A stretch of 64,000 nt of DNA from Oscillospiraceae bacterium. Its GTDB lineage: Bacteria > Bacillota > Clostridia > Oscillospirales > Oscillospiraceae. A model generated the notes under the pieces. The model saw nothing but the letters and a program-made list of their open reading frames with translations, was not told the origin of the DNA and did no database searches. A program made the translations under genes and the position numbers. Location of the stretch: assembly GCA_015067435.1 (NCBI GenBank), contig SVMM01000009.1, positions 62,001 through 126,000 of the forward strand. The letters run 5' to 3'. This document shows positions 1 to 7,573 of this stretch, one piece after another. Each line of letters starts with the position of its first letter. Position 1 is the first letter of the stretch.

Positions 1-84
1 ACACGGAATACAACATACCATAGAAAAGGATGAAGACTGAAATCCCGCAGAAGGGTGCAAAAAGTGCCATCAAAGATGAAAATT

Positions 85-120
85 GCCGCTCTGCGAGTCA
101 CATCGGCTCGCCAGAGCGGC
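85..120 (-). terminator. Possible terminator of the Spo0A-like gene
   Basis: A 9-bp perfect stem (GCCGCTCTG 85-93 with CAGAGCGGC 112-120) with an inner GAG/CTC pair lies just beyond the stop of the minus-strand gene at 136-504. On the minus strand it is followed by AATTTTC, a weak T-run. The first 80 bases of the window show no gene. Confidence 0.4.
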
Positions 121-135
121 GATTCAACATAATAT

Positions 136-504
136 TCAATGTGACTTATTGCCGGATGTATCCAATGTGGCCAGATATGCCGCGAGGATCGCAATGAACT
201 CGGAGGCGGTCGGTCGGCTGTAGAGCCGATGCCTGGCGAGTTCACACAGAAGCTCCGGGTTGCTGAGCCAAGCAGTATTGGAGGCGCGGCGAAGACTGCG
301 CTCTACCGTGCGCCAGTTGGTTCCGTATTCCTTCGCGACGGCGGGGTAGAGGATCTTGGTCGCGTAGGTGACCGACCCAGGCTGCCCTGCGGCTATCCGT
401 ATCGCATATGCGGCGTGAAAAAAGCTGACGGACGACGCGTTCAGCCCCAGACGATACAGGATATCATAAACTTCGCTATTTTGCATTTGCAATGCTGTTT
501 TCAT
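136..504 (-). CDS. Stand-alone Spo0A C-terminal-like DNA-binding protein
   Basis: A 122-residue protein resembling only the DNA-binding domain of the sporulation master regulator Spo0A. What is seen: the helix-turn-helix region around residues 43-77 with the order TKILYPAVA, EYGT, WRTVERSLRRA, which parallels the Spo0A pattern (LYP.IA..F.TT..RVERAIR). The phosphoacceptor receiver domain is absent. An upstream TTG at 573 keeps the frame open, but the ATG at 504 has a strong GGGAGG six bases before it and is preferred. It is divergent from the XRE/ECF-sigma module. Without a receiver it cannot be controlled by the phosphorelay in the usual way; a role as a constitutive or partner-controlled regulator is inference. 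Confidence 0.7.
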   Translation of the reverse strand: MKTALQMQNSEVYDILYRLGLNASSVSFFHAAYAIRIAAGQPGSVTYATKILYPAVAKEYGTNWRTVERSLRRASNTAWLSNPELLCELARHRLYSRPTASEFIAILAAYLATLDTSGNKSH

Positions 505-705
505 AGTTGCCTCCCGTTTGTCAACAAATTCAGCCTGATTCGGCTCTACATAACTTATTTGAGGAAAAGACAAATTTGTGACATTTATTGGTCCAAAAAA
601 TCAAATTATCCCAAATAGGTAGTGCTAACTATACCTAACTGGGCGTTCACCTTTTACCTGAAGGGAAATATAATAATACCTATCAGGAACAGGGAGGGAT
701 CAAGC
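505..705. promoter_or_regulatory. Divergent control region with a TAGGTA dyad
   Basis: AT-rich region between the minus-strand Spo0A-like gene and the plus-strand XRE gene. It contains an inverted repeat, TAGGTA (616-621) and TACCTA (632-637), with a further TACCTAT-like half at about 677-684. The position suggests an operator for the XRE protein. No confident -35/-10 pair was picked. Confidence 0.35.
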
Positions 706-1038
706 TTGAACACAGCGCCAGAGGGAAAATGCGTCGCAAACAACATTGCTTATTACAGAAGAAAATCCGGGTTGACACAAAAGGAACTGGGAGATATGAT
801 CAACTGCTCAGGGAACTACATATCGCGCGTTGAGTGTCTGGATCGGGGCGTCAGCGTTACGATGCTGATCCGGATTGCGAAGGCGCTGAATGTCAGCTGT
901 GATGCGCTGGTGCATGAGAAGCAGCCCGGGGATAATGTCCAAAATGTCTGTGCGCTTCTATATGATTGCCCGGACGCGTTTGTTGAACAAGTGGAAGAAA
1001 TGATCCGTATCATGAAAAAGCTTTCAACGGTGAGATAG
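706..1038 (+). CDS. XRE-family helix-turn-helix regulator
   Basis: A 110-residue small regulator. Residues about 8-60 form a Cro/C1-type HTH (NNIAYYRRKSGLTQKELGD, then GNYISRVE and LIRIAKALNVSCDAL). The frame is open from 622, but the TTG at 706 is preferred because AGGGAGGG (691-698) sits 7 bases upstream and the extra N-terminal residues look non-coding. It ends five bases before the ECF sigma gene, so the two are probably co-transcribed. The C-terminal 40 residues (LLYDCPDAFVEQVEEMIRIMKK) may be a helix for partner contact. Target unknown; the dyad at 616-637 is a candidate operator. Confidence 0.75.
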   Translation: MNTAPEGKCVANNIAYYRRKSGLTQKELGDMINCSGNYISRVECLDRGVSVTMLIRIAKALNVSCDALVHEKQPGDNVQNVCALLYDCPDAFVEQVEEMIRIMKKLSTVR

Positions 1039-1043
1039 AGAAT

Positions 1044-1637
1044 ATGAACAAAAAACCGAAGACGATGGACGATATTGCGAACAGCGAGTGGCTGGACAGC
1101 GTTATTCTTGAAAACTATAGTCGTGTTAAGAAAACAGCGTATTATACGGCGATCGGTCATGGATGCCGTTCACCAGAGCAATGGGCGGAGGATATGACGC
1201 AGGAGGTTTTCCTCCGCCTGAGCGCGCTCATGCATAAACAGAAGCTACAGGAGCACCCGAACATTACTGCGTGGCTGCTGAAAACGCTTGCAAATGTGAT
1301 CGGCTCGGACTGGCAGAAGAAATCCCGGCAGGAGATCCCGGTTGCCGAGGTTTGGTCGATTCGCCGTGAGCCGGTGTGCAGTATGGAGATCACGGATGAA
1401 TTGTTTCCTGCAGGGCTGACGGCGGAGGAACGTGAAATCCTGCTTCTCTGCCGATGTCAGGGATTATCCCATGAGGAGACCGCAAACCGCCTCGGCATTT
1501 CCCTTGAGGCGTCGCGCAAACGGTTGCAGCGCGCGGAAGCAAAGTATCGAAAAATCGTGCGGGATTCGACGCGTTTCGATGGAATCAGACAAAGCGAGAA
1601 TCCTATACTCTGCAAAGGAGGTGCGGAAAATGTCTGA
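1044..1637 (+). CDS. ECF-type RNA polymerase sigma factor
   Basis: A 197-residue protein with the two conserved parts of sigma-70 ECF factors: a region 2-like segment (about residues 20-100, including AEDMTQEVFLRLSAL and ITAWLLKTLANVI) and a region 4 HTH (about 125-178, including LTAEEREILLLCRCQGLSHEE and LGISLEASRKRLQRA). It should direct polymerase to a small regulon when released from its anti-sigma. GGTGAG at 1029-1034, at the end of the XRE gene, is the likely ribosome site. Its last 8 bases overlap the start of the next gene, which has the form of a membrane anti-sigma factor. Confidence 0.82.
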   Translation: MNKKPKTMDDIANSEWLDSVILENYSRVKKTAYYTAIGHGCRSPEQWAEDMTQEVFLRLSALMHKQKLQEHPNITAWLLKTLANVIGSDWQKKSRQEIPVAEVWSIRREPVCSMEITDELFPAGLTAEEREILLLCRCQGLSHEETANRLGISLEASRKRLQRAEAKYRKIVRDSTRFDGIRQSENPILCKGGAENV

Positions 1638-2544
1638 TGCCCACAACGACCCGATGCATGGCAGAACCGGGGAGGAACTGGAGCAAATATCGGGACAGGG
1701 GAGTTCCAATGAGAACTCCGCAAGGTGGCTGACAGGCGAATTGGACAAGCTGCTTCAGAACGGATTCGGGGAGAGCGTCGACGTGGATGAGCTGGACGCG
1801 CTGCTGGATCGTCTGGACGAGGCTGTGCCCGACCAGCCGGACGTCGCTGCCTTCGACGCGGAAGAGGGACTGCGCCGTTTTCACGAGCGGCTGGAGGAAC
1901 GGGAAGCGCGCGAGGGCGACCAAACTGCCGCGAGGAGTTTTGGCTCCTCCGTGCAACCGTACCGTAAACATGGCTTTTTCAAAACCGTTTTGATCGCCGC
2001 AGCCATCGGCGCGCTGATTCTCGGAACCACCGCGCAGGCAATGAACTGGAATATCTTCGAGCGGATAGCTCAATGGACGTCGGAATTGTTCGGCCTGCGC
2101 ACCGAGGTCGTCGAGGTTGCGGAGATCACCGCAAACCCGCTTGCGTCGGGAGAGGAGCGGCAGTATGAAACCGTTCAGGAGATGCTCGACGAGTTCGGCA
2201 TCACCGCGCCGCTGTTCCCGACATGGGTGCCAGAGAGGTTTGGTGCATCTCAAATAAGCGCGGCTAATACTAAAAATGTACTGAGCTTGTATGCAGAGTA
2301 TAGCAATAAAGATGAATTTCTGATGATTCGCGCTTATGAGGTTGATCAAAGTAATTCCCGTGATACGGAAATAAATGTAGAGGGAGCAGATCTCTCTGCC
2401 ATATATGGTAGATACTACTATTTTATGTCCGATACAAACGTGGAAAAGGCAGTCTGGCAAAACGGGTGCTTTGAATGTCATGCTTCCGGTACAGTGAGCA
2501 GGGAGGAGATGAAGCAAATCGTATCATCTATTGACAAAGGATGA
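1630..2544 (+). CDS. Membrane anti-sigma factor, DUF4367-like C-terminus
   Basis: A 304-residue single-pass membrane protein. An acidic cytoplasmic part (1-110) is followed by one transmembrane segment at about 116-137 (FFKTVLIAAAIGALILG) and an outer domain resembling the DUF4367 proteins often paired with clostridial ECF sigma factors (ITAPLFPTWVPERF near 215). The frame opens at 1432, but ATG 1630 is chosen because GGAGG lies at 1618-1622 and the gene then overlaps the sigma stop by 8 bases, typical of translational coupling. Expected role: hold the upstream sigma at the membrane and release it on an envelope signal. The base composition of the last 300 bases is more AT-rich than the first part. 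Confidence 0.7.
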   Translation: MSDAHNDPMHGRTGEELEQISGQGSSNENSARWLTGELDKLLQNGFGESVDVDELDALLDRLDEAVPDQPDVAAFDAEEGLRRFHERLEEREAREGDQTAARSFGSSVQPYRKHGFFKTVLIAAAIGALILGTTAQAMNWNIFERIAQWTSELFGLRTEVVEVAEITANPLASGEERQYETVQEMLDEFGITAPLFPTWVPERFGASQISAANTKNVLSLYAEYSNKDEFLMIRAYEVDQSNSRDTEINVEGADLSAIYGRYYYFMSDTNVEKAVWQNGCFECHASGTVSREEMKQIVSSIDKG

Positions 2545-2550
2545 AACGAC

Positions 2551-2994
2551 ATGAAGCGCATTCTTCGAAACAGCATTTCTTCTGTACTGGTTCTTTGTAT
2601 GATGGCATCAATGCTCTCCGCCTTTGCCACGACGGCGCAGCCGGGGGGAACGCGCAGCAGCGCATATCTGGATTCCTATATGGCGGCAACAACTGTCGAA
2701 AGCAACGGATCCGTCACGGTCTTTGTAAGTGTGGATGCTGTAGTCAATGCGACCAAGATTGGCGCACGGGACATTTATCTGTATGAATCGACCAACGGTG
2801 TGGATTTTACTTGTGTCAAGCATTTCAACTATCTGAGCTATCCCTACATGATGGGGAGCGGCTGGCATTATAGCCGAGACGCTGTTACATACAACGGAAC
2901 CGCTGGACGATATTATCTTGCAAACGTCTATGTATACGCGGCAAACTCCACAGGTTCTGATTCAAGACTTTATTCAACGGCAATCGCACATTAA
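2551..2994 (+). CDS. Secreted small protein of the ECF module
   Basis: A 147-residue protein with a clear signal peptide (MKRILRNSISSVLVLCMMAS, cleavage probably near AFA-TTA at about residue 26-28). The mature part is rich in Tyr, Ser, Thr and Asn and is predicted to be mostly beta (YLDSYMAATTV, VFVSVDAVV, YYLANVYVYAA). It starts 6 bases after the anti-sigma stop with AAAGG at 2536-2540, so it is the last gene of the XRE-sigma-anti-sigma unit. I do not recognise a function; it resembles small clostridial secreted proteins of the DUF6147 type, a low-certainty comparison. It may be the main output of the sigma factor. Confidence 0.65.
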   Translation: MKRILRNSISSVLVLCMMASMLSAFATTAQPGGTRSSAYLDSYMAATTVESNGSVTVFVSVDAVVNATKIGARDIYLYESTNGVDFTCVKHFNYLSYPYMMGSGWHYSRDAVTYNGTAGRYYLANVYVYAANSTGSDSRLYSTAIAH

Positions 2995-3039
2995 GACAAT
3001 GATGTGAGGCTGTAATAGCATATCGCATGATAAATGATA

Positions 3040-3095
3040 AGCCTGCGGTTTGAATTTCCGGATCACTCCAGATCTCCAAACCGCAGGCTGTTTTT
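3040..3095 (+). terminator. Rho-independent terminator after the ECF module
   Basis: A 13-bp perfect stem, AGCCTGCGGTTTG (3040-3052) with CAAACCGCAGGCT (3077-3089), with a 24-base loop and followed by GTTTTTG. It ends the transcript of the XRE/sigma/anti-sigma/secreted protein operon. Confidence 0.75.
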
Positions 3096-3179
3096 GCGCT
3101 ATGACTGCTTGCGCCAACTGCGCAAATTGCGGCAGCTATCGCATATTGTAAAGGGACGCGTACATACAAAGGTTTCTGA

Positions 3180-4236
3180 AGTGTTATCATTTTCGTAGAG
3201 TCGGAAAACCCACAAATGTGATAGAATGAAAATCAAAGGAGAGTGGGTTGAATGACTTACGAGAAGAGTTTCAAGGAAGAGGCGGTGCGCCTGTCCGATG
3301 AGATCGGCGTGAAGAAGGCGGCGGAACAGCTCGGCGTGCCGTACTACACGCTGGCAGACTGGCGGCAGCAGCGGAAGCGTTTCAGCACCCAGGCATACGT
3401 CGGCAGCGGTCACAAGCGTATGTCGGCTGACCCGAAGGAGCAGGAACTTTACGAGCTGCGAAAAGAAGTTGCCGAACTTCGCCGGTCAAACGAGATTCTG
3501 CAGGAGGCGCTTGGTTTTTTCGCCAAAAACCGAAGGAAGTAAGGACGCGAAAGCTGTACGCATTTGCAGAGGAACGCGCCGGCAAATGGCCGATCACAGC
3601 GCTGTGCCGCGTGCTGGAACTCAGCGAGTCCGGGTATTACCGCTATCTGAAGCGCAAGGACAGACCGGATCGGGACGAGCTTCTTTCGGGCGAGATACAG
3701 AAGATACTGGACGAAAGCCCCTACAATGACAACTACGGCGTGCGCCGGATGCAGTTGGCGCTGGCACAGCGCGGCGTTTCCTGCGGGTTGCGGCGGCTGA
3801 CACGCCTGATGCGCGAGCACGGTTGGCTGCATGAACGCAGACGTCGTCCGAAAGGGCTGACCAAGCCCGACCCGCAGGCGATGGCAGCAGAGAATCTGCT
3901 CCATCAGGATTTCAGTGCGGACAGGCCGTGGCGAAAACTACTGACAGACATTACGCAGACACAATGCGCCGACGGCAAGCTTTACATCTCGCCGATCATG
4001 GACTGCTTCAACGGCGAGATCCTTTCCCTGTGTATGGACAACAACATGCGCAAGGAACTGTGCATTAACACGCTCAAGGCTGCTGCCGGGCGCTTCCCGA
4101 TCCGCGGCGCGATCCTGCACTCCGACCGCGGCAGCCAGTACACCAGCGACGCATTCAGGCAGGAGCTGAAGGACTGCAATGTGATCCAGAGTCTCAGTGG
4201 TGTCGCGCATTGCTATGACAACGCGAGGATAATCCT
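3180..4236 (+). mobile_element. IS3-family insertion sequence, right end lost
   Basis: An IS3-type element with OrfA (3252-3542) and OrfB in the -1 frame relative to it, as in elements that make OrfAB by frameshifting near GCCAAAAAC (3522-3530). The left end is probably near 3170-3190 (TGAAGTGTTATCATTTTCGT region), but no matching right inverted repeat was found because the 3' part is missing: similarity to transposase stops at about 4226. The element is therefore inactive. The left boundary is approximate. Confidence 0.65.
3252..3542 (+). CDS. IS3-family transposase OrfA (HTH subunit)
   Basis: A 96-residue protein with the usual IS3/IS911 OrfA build: an N-terminal HTH (residues 1-45, YEKSFKEEAVRLSDEIGVKK then AAEQLGVPYYTLADWRQ) and a C-terminal leucine-zipper-like helix (LYELRKEVAELRRSNEILQE). 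OrfA binds the inverted repeats and is joined to OrfB by frameshifting to make the active transposase. GGAGAG precedes the ATG. OrfA is intact, but its OrfB partner is truncated. Confidence 0.85.
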   Translation: MTYEKSFKEEAVRLSDEIGVKKAAEQLGVPYYTLADWRQQRKRFSTQAYVGSGHKRMSADPKEQELYELRKEVAELRRSNEILQEALGFFAKNRRK

Positions 4237-4249
4237 ATGCGAATACTAA
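3530..4249 (+). pseudogene. IS3-family transposase OrfB, 3'-truncated (lacks catalytic Glu)
   Basis: This is the DDE integrase-domain part of an IS3 transposase. The frame is open from about 3530 (KEVRTRKLYAFAEERAGKWP), and an in-frame GTG at 3611 could serve as a start. Two of three catalytic acids are visible: Asp in LLTDIT and Asp in LHSDRGSQYTS. The conserved YDNA motif is followed by R and then foreign residues ILCEY and a stop, so the usual continuation with the third acid (E in .E.FF) and about 60 C-terminal residues is gone. The protein cannot be catalytically competent. Confidence 0.8.
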
Positions 4250-4311
4250 CTAATGTATCCCAAGCAGAGTTATCTTCTCTTACGAACAAGTACACTTGCA
4301 GGAAGCCCTGA
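4237..4311 (+). other. 24-codon open stretch after the IS break, uncertain
   Basis: Immediately after the transposase similarity ends there is a short ATG-started frame (MRILTNVSQAELSSLTNKYT...). It could be the first codons of the gene the IS once abutted, or chance. It has no clear ribosome site. Nothing else is seen between 4250 and the DUF4357 remnant. Confidence 0.15.
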
Positions 4312-4315
4312 CGCT

Positions 4316-4480
4316 TCAAACGTCCTTGAGGCGAACGCCTTCTGCAGTCTTCCAATCCACGTTGCCGTTGGACGTATGCCCCAGTACTACGGCTGAGGCT
4401 GCAGAAGGAGCATTGAATTCGTAGTCTCTGGTAAACCTGCGTTCGGAAATGGCGCCGTCTTTCACCAGCGCGCTACGGAG
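4316..4480 (-). pseudogene. C-terminal remnant of a DUF4357-domain protein
   Basis: On the minus strand, out of frame with the gene at 4462-5250, about 54 residues read as a DUF4357 domain: ALVKDGAISERRFTRDYEF, APSAASAVVLGHTSNGNVDW, KTAEGVRLKDV, then stop. This domain ends certain GIY-YIG nuclease and restriction-modification-associated proteins, where the pattern is SPSAAA.VVLG...NG...WK...G..L. No start or N-terminal part is left; the upstream DNA now encodes the stalk-domain protein. It is debris from a lost, possibly defence-related gene. Confidence 0.6.
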
Positions 4481-5250
4481 TTTGCATGGAAGTGATCCCA
4501 TGCCTCGACAAAATAGCGGCTGTTGGGACAGCTGTGAACGAGATCGACGATTTGGCTCGCATCCCACGGCCAGAAGGCTGCGACGTATGCCTCCATGTCC
4601 GCCGGGATCGTCAGCGAGACCGTGGCGAGAGGCTGCCCGTCGCGCCATGCACTCGGCTCGCTGCCCAGGGCGTTGTAAATCGTGTACTCCAAGCGTCGGG
4701 TTTCCATCATATTCCGCACGAACAGGTCATCGCCGGTCGGCGTGGTGAAATGCCGCTTCTCTATGCGCGGGAGCGTGAGCTTCGGGAACGCGCTCCAATC
4801 ACACGTCGGCGTCGGCAGCTCGCCCAAAGGTTCTTTCTGAAAGACATTCGTTCCGTAGCGCGACATATCCTTGATCTCGTACACATACCCGTCGTCGCAG
4901 ATGATGCGGTCGCCGACGTCCGGCACAACGCTCAGGATCTCGCCCTGCCCTGCGGCAGGTGGGATCTGTGCGGCAGCCTCCTCTGTGTACGGCGCGCCGG
5001 TGTCGATCCGCACCGCATTGTCAGCGGCGTCGTAACTGACGTCAAAGCCTACCGCCTTGCCGACGTCGCGCAGCTTGACATAGTTGCTGCCGTTGATGGA
5101 GTACGCTTCCATCGGAGTCTGCCGGCCGTCGACGTAGATCGTCTGGCTCGACCGCTGGGCAATGATCTGCTCCGCCGCGCTTGCCACTGGCCCGGCCAGG
5201 ACTGCGCCGAGCACTATGCCGGCGAGGAGATACGCGATTCGATTCTTCAT
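4462..5250 (-). CDS. Exported protein with copper-amine-oxidase-like stalk domain
   Basis: A 262-residue protein. The N-terminus is a signal peptide/anchor (MKNRIAYLLAGIVLGAVLAG), then a stalk domain as in copper amine oxidase N1-like modules of Firmicutes (TIYVDGRQTPMEAYSINGSN, YVKLRDVGKAVGFDVSYD; residues about 36-82), which is a surface-binding unit and not an oxidase. The rest (90-262) is unrecognised. An ORF start at 5352 exists, but ATG 5250 has GGATG upstream and begins at the signal peptide. The C-terminus runs over the DUF4357 remnant in another frame, so the real 3' end may have been replaced. It is divergent from the RHH gene at 5417, and a decayed copy of its first 30 codons lies at 7497-7573. 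Confidence 0.65.
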   Translation of the reverse strand: MKNRIAYLLAGIVLGAVLAGPVASAAEQIIAQRSSQTIYVDGRQTPMEAYSINGSNYVKLRDVGKAVGFDVSYDAADNAVRIDTGAPYTEEAAAQIPPAAGQGEILSVVPDVGDRIICDDGYVYEIKDMSRYGTNVFQKEPLGELPTPTCDWSAFPKLTLPRIEKRHFTTPTGDDLFVRNMMETRRLEYTIYNALGSEPSAWRDGQPLATVSLTIPADMEAYVAAFWPWDASQIVDLVHSCPNSRYFVEAWDHFHANSVARW

Positions 5251-5590
5251 GAGTGACACATCCTTTATTATATGATTAACTATATTATAGTATATGGGCA
5301 ACCATATATCAATCGGCGCACTGCACGAAGTTTCGGAGAAAAGTTTGTGCAAAAGATATATGATTAAACATATTTTTTGCTGTGGTATGATACCATGAAG
5401 AAAGCGAGGGATTATTATGGCTGTATCAGACGCGCAGAAGCGCGCTTCGGCAAAGTATCAGCGCGAGAATATCGCCAGCCTTGCCTGCCGGGTCAAGAAG
5501 GAGCAGGCCGCGGCGTTCAAGACATACTGCGAGGCGCAGGGCAAGACCAGCAACGCCGTGCTGCGGGAGTTTGTGCTGGAGTGTATAGAA
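5196..5590. repeat. Direct repeat copy A (stalk-gene start, intergenic region, RHH gene)
   Basis: About 395 bases that recur, with scattered changes, at 7511-7905. The shared block includes the start of the minus-strand stalk gene, the divergent intergenic region with repeated TATATGATTAA (at about 5270 and 5359), and most of the RHH gene. The intergenic part is almost identical in both copies. Confidence 0.8.
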
Positions 5591-5602
5591 AAGAGGACCT
5601 AA
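5417..5602 (+). CDS. Ribbon-helix-helix (Arc-like) DNA-binding protein, copy 1
   Basis: A 61-residue protein: a basic N-terminus (MAVSDAQKRASAKYQRENIA), a short strand (SLACRVKKEQ) and helices (AAAFKTYCEAQG then SNAVLREFVLECI) matching the Arc/MetJ ribbon-helix-helix layout. GAGGG precedes the ATG. A 64-residue paralogue at 7739-7933 differs at few positions other than the C-terminus. The repeated TATATGATTAA elements in the divergent region upstream are candidate operators, so it may repress itself and the stalk gene. A longer ORF from 5377 in another frame is a shadow. Confidence 0.75.
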   Translation: MAVSDAQKRASAKYQRENIASLACRVKKEQAAAFKTYCEAQGKTSNAVLREFVLECIEKRT

Positions 5603-5724
5603 CCGAACCGTTGGAAGCGGAGGCCCAGTTACAGTCATCATCTATCTTGATAAACAGAGACCGCTGTGGTAACATTATAATGTCGTTATATATTCTGTCA
5701 GCCGGACGGAAGGAGACCTGCGAG

Positions 5725-7323
5725 ATGGGAACATATCTGAATCCGGGAAATAGCGGGTTTGCGGAGATGCTGAAATCGGACTATGTGGATAAGACCGGTT
5801 TAATCAGCATCATCAACTCGACTATCGGAACAAAAAAGAAATTGACCTGCATCAGCAGACCTCGGCGTTTTGGGAAATCCTATGCTGCTCAGATGCTTTG
5901 CGCCTATTATGATAAGACCTGCGATTCACATGAGCTGTTTGGGAAATACACGATCTCAAAGGATAGCAGCTACAGTAAGCACATCAATCAATACGATGTG
6001 ATTTACTGGGATATGACGGGAATAAAGCCATATACGGATAATTTCAGAACACTGGTGCCGTTTCTGATCAGAGGGCTTACAGATGAAATCAACCGGCAGT
6101 ATCCGCCTGTAATAAAGAAAGAAGACCTTTCTTCAACGCTGGTTGACGCCGTGGAAAAAGCGGGGAATAAAATCATCATCATCATTGATGAATGGGATGC
6201 CCCGATCAGAGAGAACCCAAGCATACAGACAGAATATCTGGAGTTCCTAAGATCGCTATTTAAGAATAGCGGAACCACATCAAAGATTTTCGCCGCGGCT
6301 TATATGACGGGTATCTTGCCTATTAAGAAGGATGGATCGCAGTCGGCTATCTCCGATTTTGAAGAGTATTCCGTTCTTGAGCCGGGAGATTTTGCCGGTT
6401 ATGTCGGTTTTACAGAAGAGGAAGTAGGGACTCTTTGCGAGGAGAAGCAAAAAGACTTTGAAAAAATGAAGCTGTGGTATGACGGATACACGGTCGGAGA
6501 AAAACACTCCATTTACAATCCGTATTCCGTCATGCATGCAGTGAGTTCGGGTAAATTCAAATCCTACTGGAAAAAGACGTCCGCGGCAGAGACATTGATG
6601 ACCTACATTGACATGGATCAGGGAGGTCTTCAGGATACAATTGCAAGGCTGATCGCCGGCGAAAGCGTAATTGTGAACACGGATTCGTTCCAGAACGACG
6701 TCGAGACCTTTACCTGCAAGGACGATGTTCTCACACTGCTTACCCATTTGGGATATCTGACCTACGAGGAAGAGCCTGACTCGTATGACGATGATACAGT
6801 GGTGGGACTTGTAAGGATTCCAAATGAAGAGGTCAGATCCGAGTTTGACTCGATTCTTCGCAAGGCGAAGCACAAGAGCCTGATCGAGCTGGTAAGAAAA
6901 TCAGATAAGCTGTTGGCAGATACGCTTGGAGGCAAGAGCGAAGAGGTTGCAAAAGCCATTGCGGATGTTCACGATTCTGAATATGCACCAACCTTCTACA
7001 GCAATGAGCAAAGCCTGCGGTATGTGGTAAAGATGGCTTATATCTCGTGCGTAGACCAATACGCAAAGGTGGAAGAACTGCCAAGCGGCCATGGAATTGC
7101 GGATGTGGTGTTTTTGCCCAAGCGCAGATCCACGCTCCCGGCAATGATAGTGGAGCTAAAGTGGAATCAAGACGCGGAGGGCGCTATCGCACAGATCAAG
7201 GACAGGAATTACCCGAAGATCCTCACAAATTACGGCGGAAAGATAGTTCTGGTTGGCGTGAACTATGACGAGGACACGAAGAATCACAGCTGTGTGATAG
7301 AGGAATATAACAAGGCGGACTGA
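5725..7323 (+). CDS. AAA-ATPase-like protein with PD-(D/E)XK C-terminus
   Basis: A 532-residue protein of the AAA-ATPase_like (PF09820) / PDDEXK_9 (DUF1703) type, common in gut anaerobes. Seen: Walker A-like SRPRRFGKS (about 44-52), Walker B IIIIIDEWD (150-158, D155/E156), a sensor segment AAYMTG, and a nuclease-like end (GIADVVFLP...MIVELKWNQ...AIAQIKDR, about 463-495) with the D...ExK and Q order of PD-(D/E)XK folds. ATG 5725 has AGGAG upstream; the longer frame from 5377 runs over the RHH gene. Biological role of the family is not established; a mobile or defence-linked role is often proposed. It sits between the two direct repeat copies and its AT content is higher than that of the genes around it. 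Confidence 0.78.
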   Translation: MGTYLNPGNSGFAEMLKSDYVDKTGLISIINSTIGTKKKLTCISRPRRFGKSYAAQMLCAYYDKTCDSHELFGKYTISKDSSYSKHINQYDVIYWDMTGIKPYTDNFRTLVPFLIRGLTDEINRQYPPVIKKEDLSSTLVDAVEKAGNKIIIIIDEWDAPIRENPSIQTEYLEFLRSLFKNSGTTSKIFAAAYMTGILPIKKDGSQSAISDFEEYSVLEPGDFAGYVGFTEEEVGTLCEEKQKDFEKMKLWYDGYTVGEKHSIYNPYSVMHAVSSGKFKSYWKKTSAAETLMTYIDMDQGGLQDTIARLIAGESVIVNTDSFQNDVETFTCKDDVLTLLTHLGYLTYEEEPDSYDDDTVVGLVRIPNEEVRSEFDSILRKAKHKSLIELVRKSDKLLADTLGGKSEEVAKAIADVHDSEYAPTFYSNEQSLRYVVKMAYISCVDQYAKVEELPSGHGIADVVFLPKRRSTLPAMIVELKWNQDAEGAIAQIKDRNYPKILTNYGGKIVLVGVNYDEDTKNHSCVIEEYNKAD

Positions 7324-7424
7324 AGGACTGTGCTGAAATTATAGGTGTGGCGGAGGATGTGCGCCGTGACATACTTTTCGGGCAGCCCACGGGAGATTGG
7401 CCGCCACATACTCGTATAAGAAAA

Positions 7425-7462
7425 ATGACGCCTTCCGTCCATTGGAAAGCGTCATCTTTTTT
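7425..7462 (+). terminator. Terminator, repeated element copy 1
   Basis: ATGACGC (7425-7431) and a TTCC/GGAA inner stem pair with GCGTCAT (7449-7455), followed by CTTTTTT. The same hairpin with one base change in the loop occurs at 23971-24007. It follows the AAA/PDDEXK gene. The 100 bases before it (7324-7424) contain an open frame (VAEDVRRDILFGQPTGDWP) that may be a remnant, not recognised. Confidence 0.7.
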
Positions 7463-7496
7463 CTCTGGGGGTTTCATGCGGGATAGGGAAAACCCG

Positions 7497-7573
7497 CCAC
7501 GCTCGCCGCTGACCCTGCCAAGATTGCGCCGAGCATCACGCCGGCGAGGAGATACGCAATTCGATTTTTAATG
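7497..7573 (-). pseudogene. Remnant of the stalk-protein signal peptide
   Basis: On the minus strand this region reads KNRIAYLLAGVMLGAILAGS, matching the first 30 residues of the protein at 4462-5250. The start codon has become ATT (ATTAAAAATCGA instead of ATGAAGAATCGA), and the frame ends shortly after the signal peptide. It is the part of direct repeat copy B that has decayed. Confidence 0.75.

Noticed and set aside
5377..7323. A 648-codon frame starting at 5377
   Set aside because: Its first 116 codons run over the RHH gene in another frame without a ribosome site; ATG 5725 with AGGAG is the real start of the ATPase.
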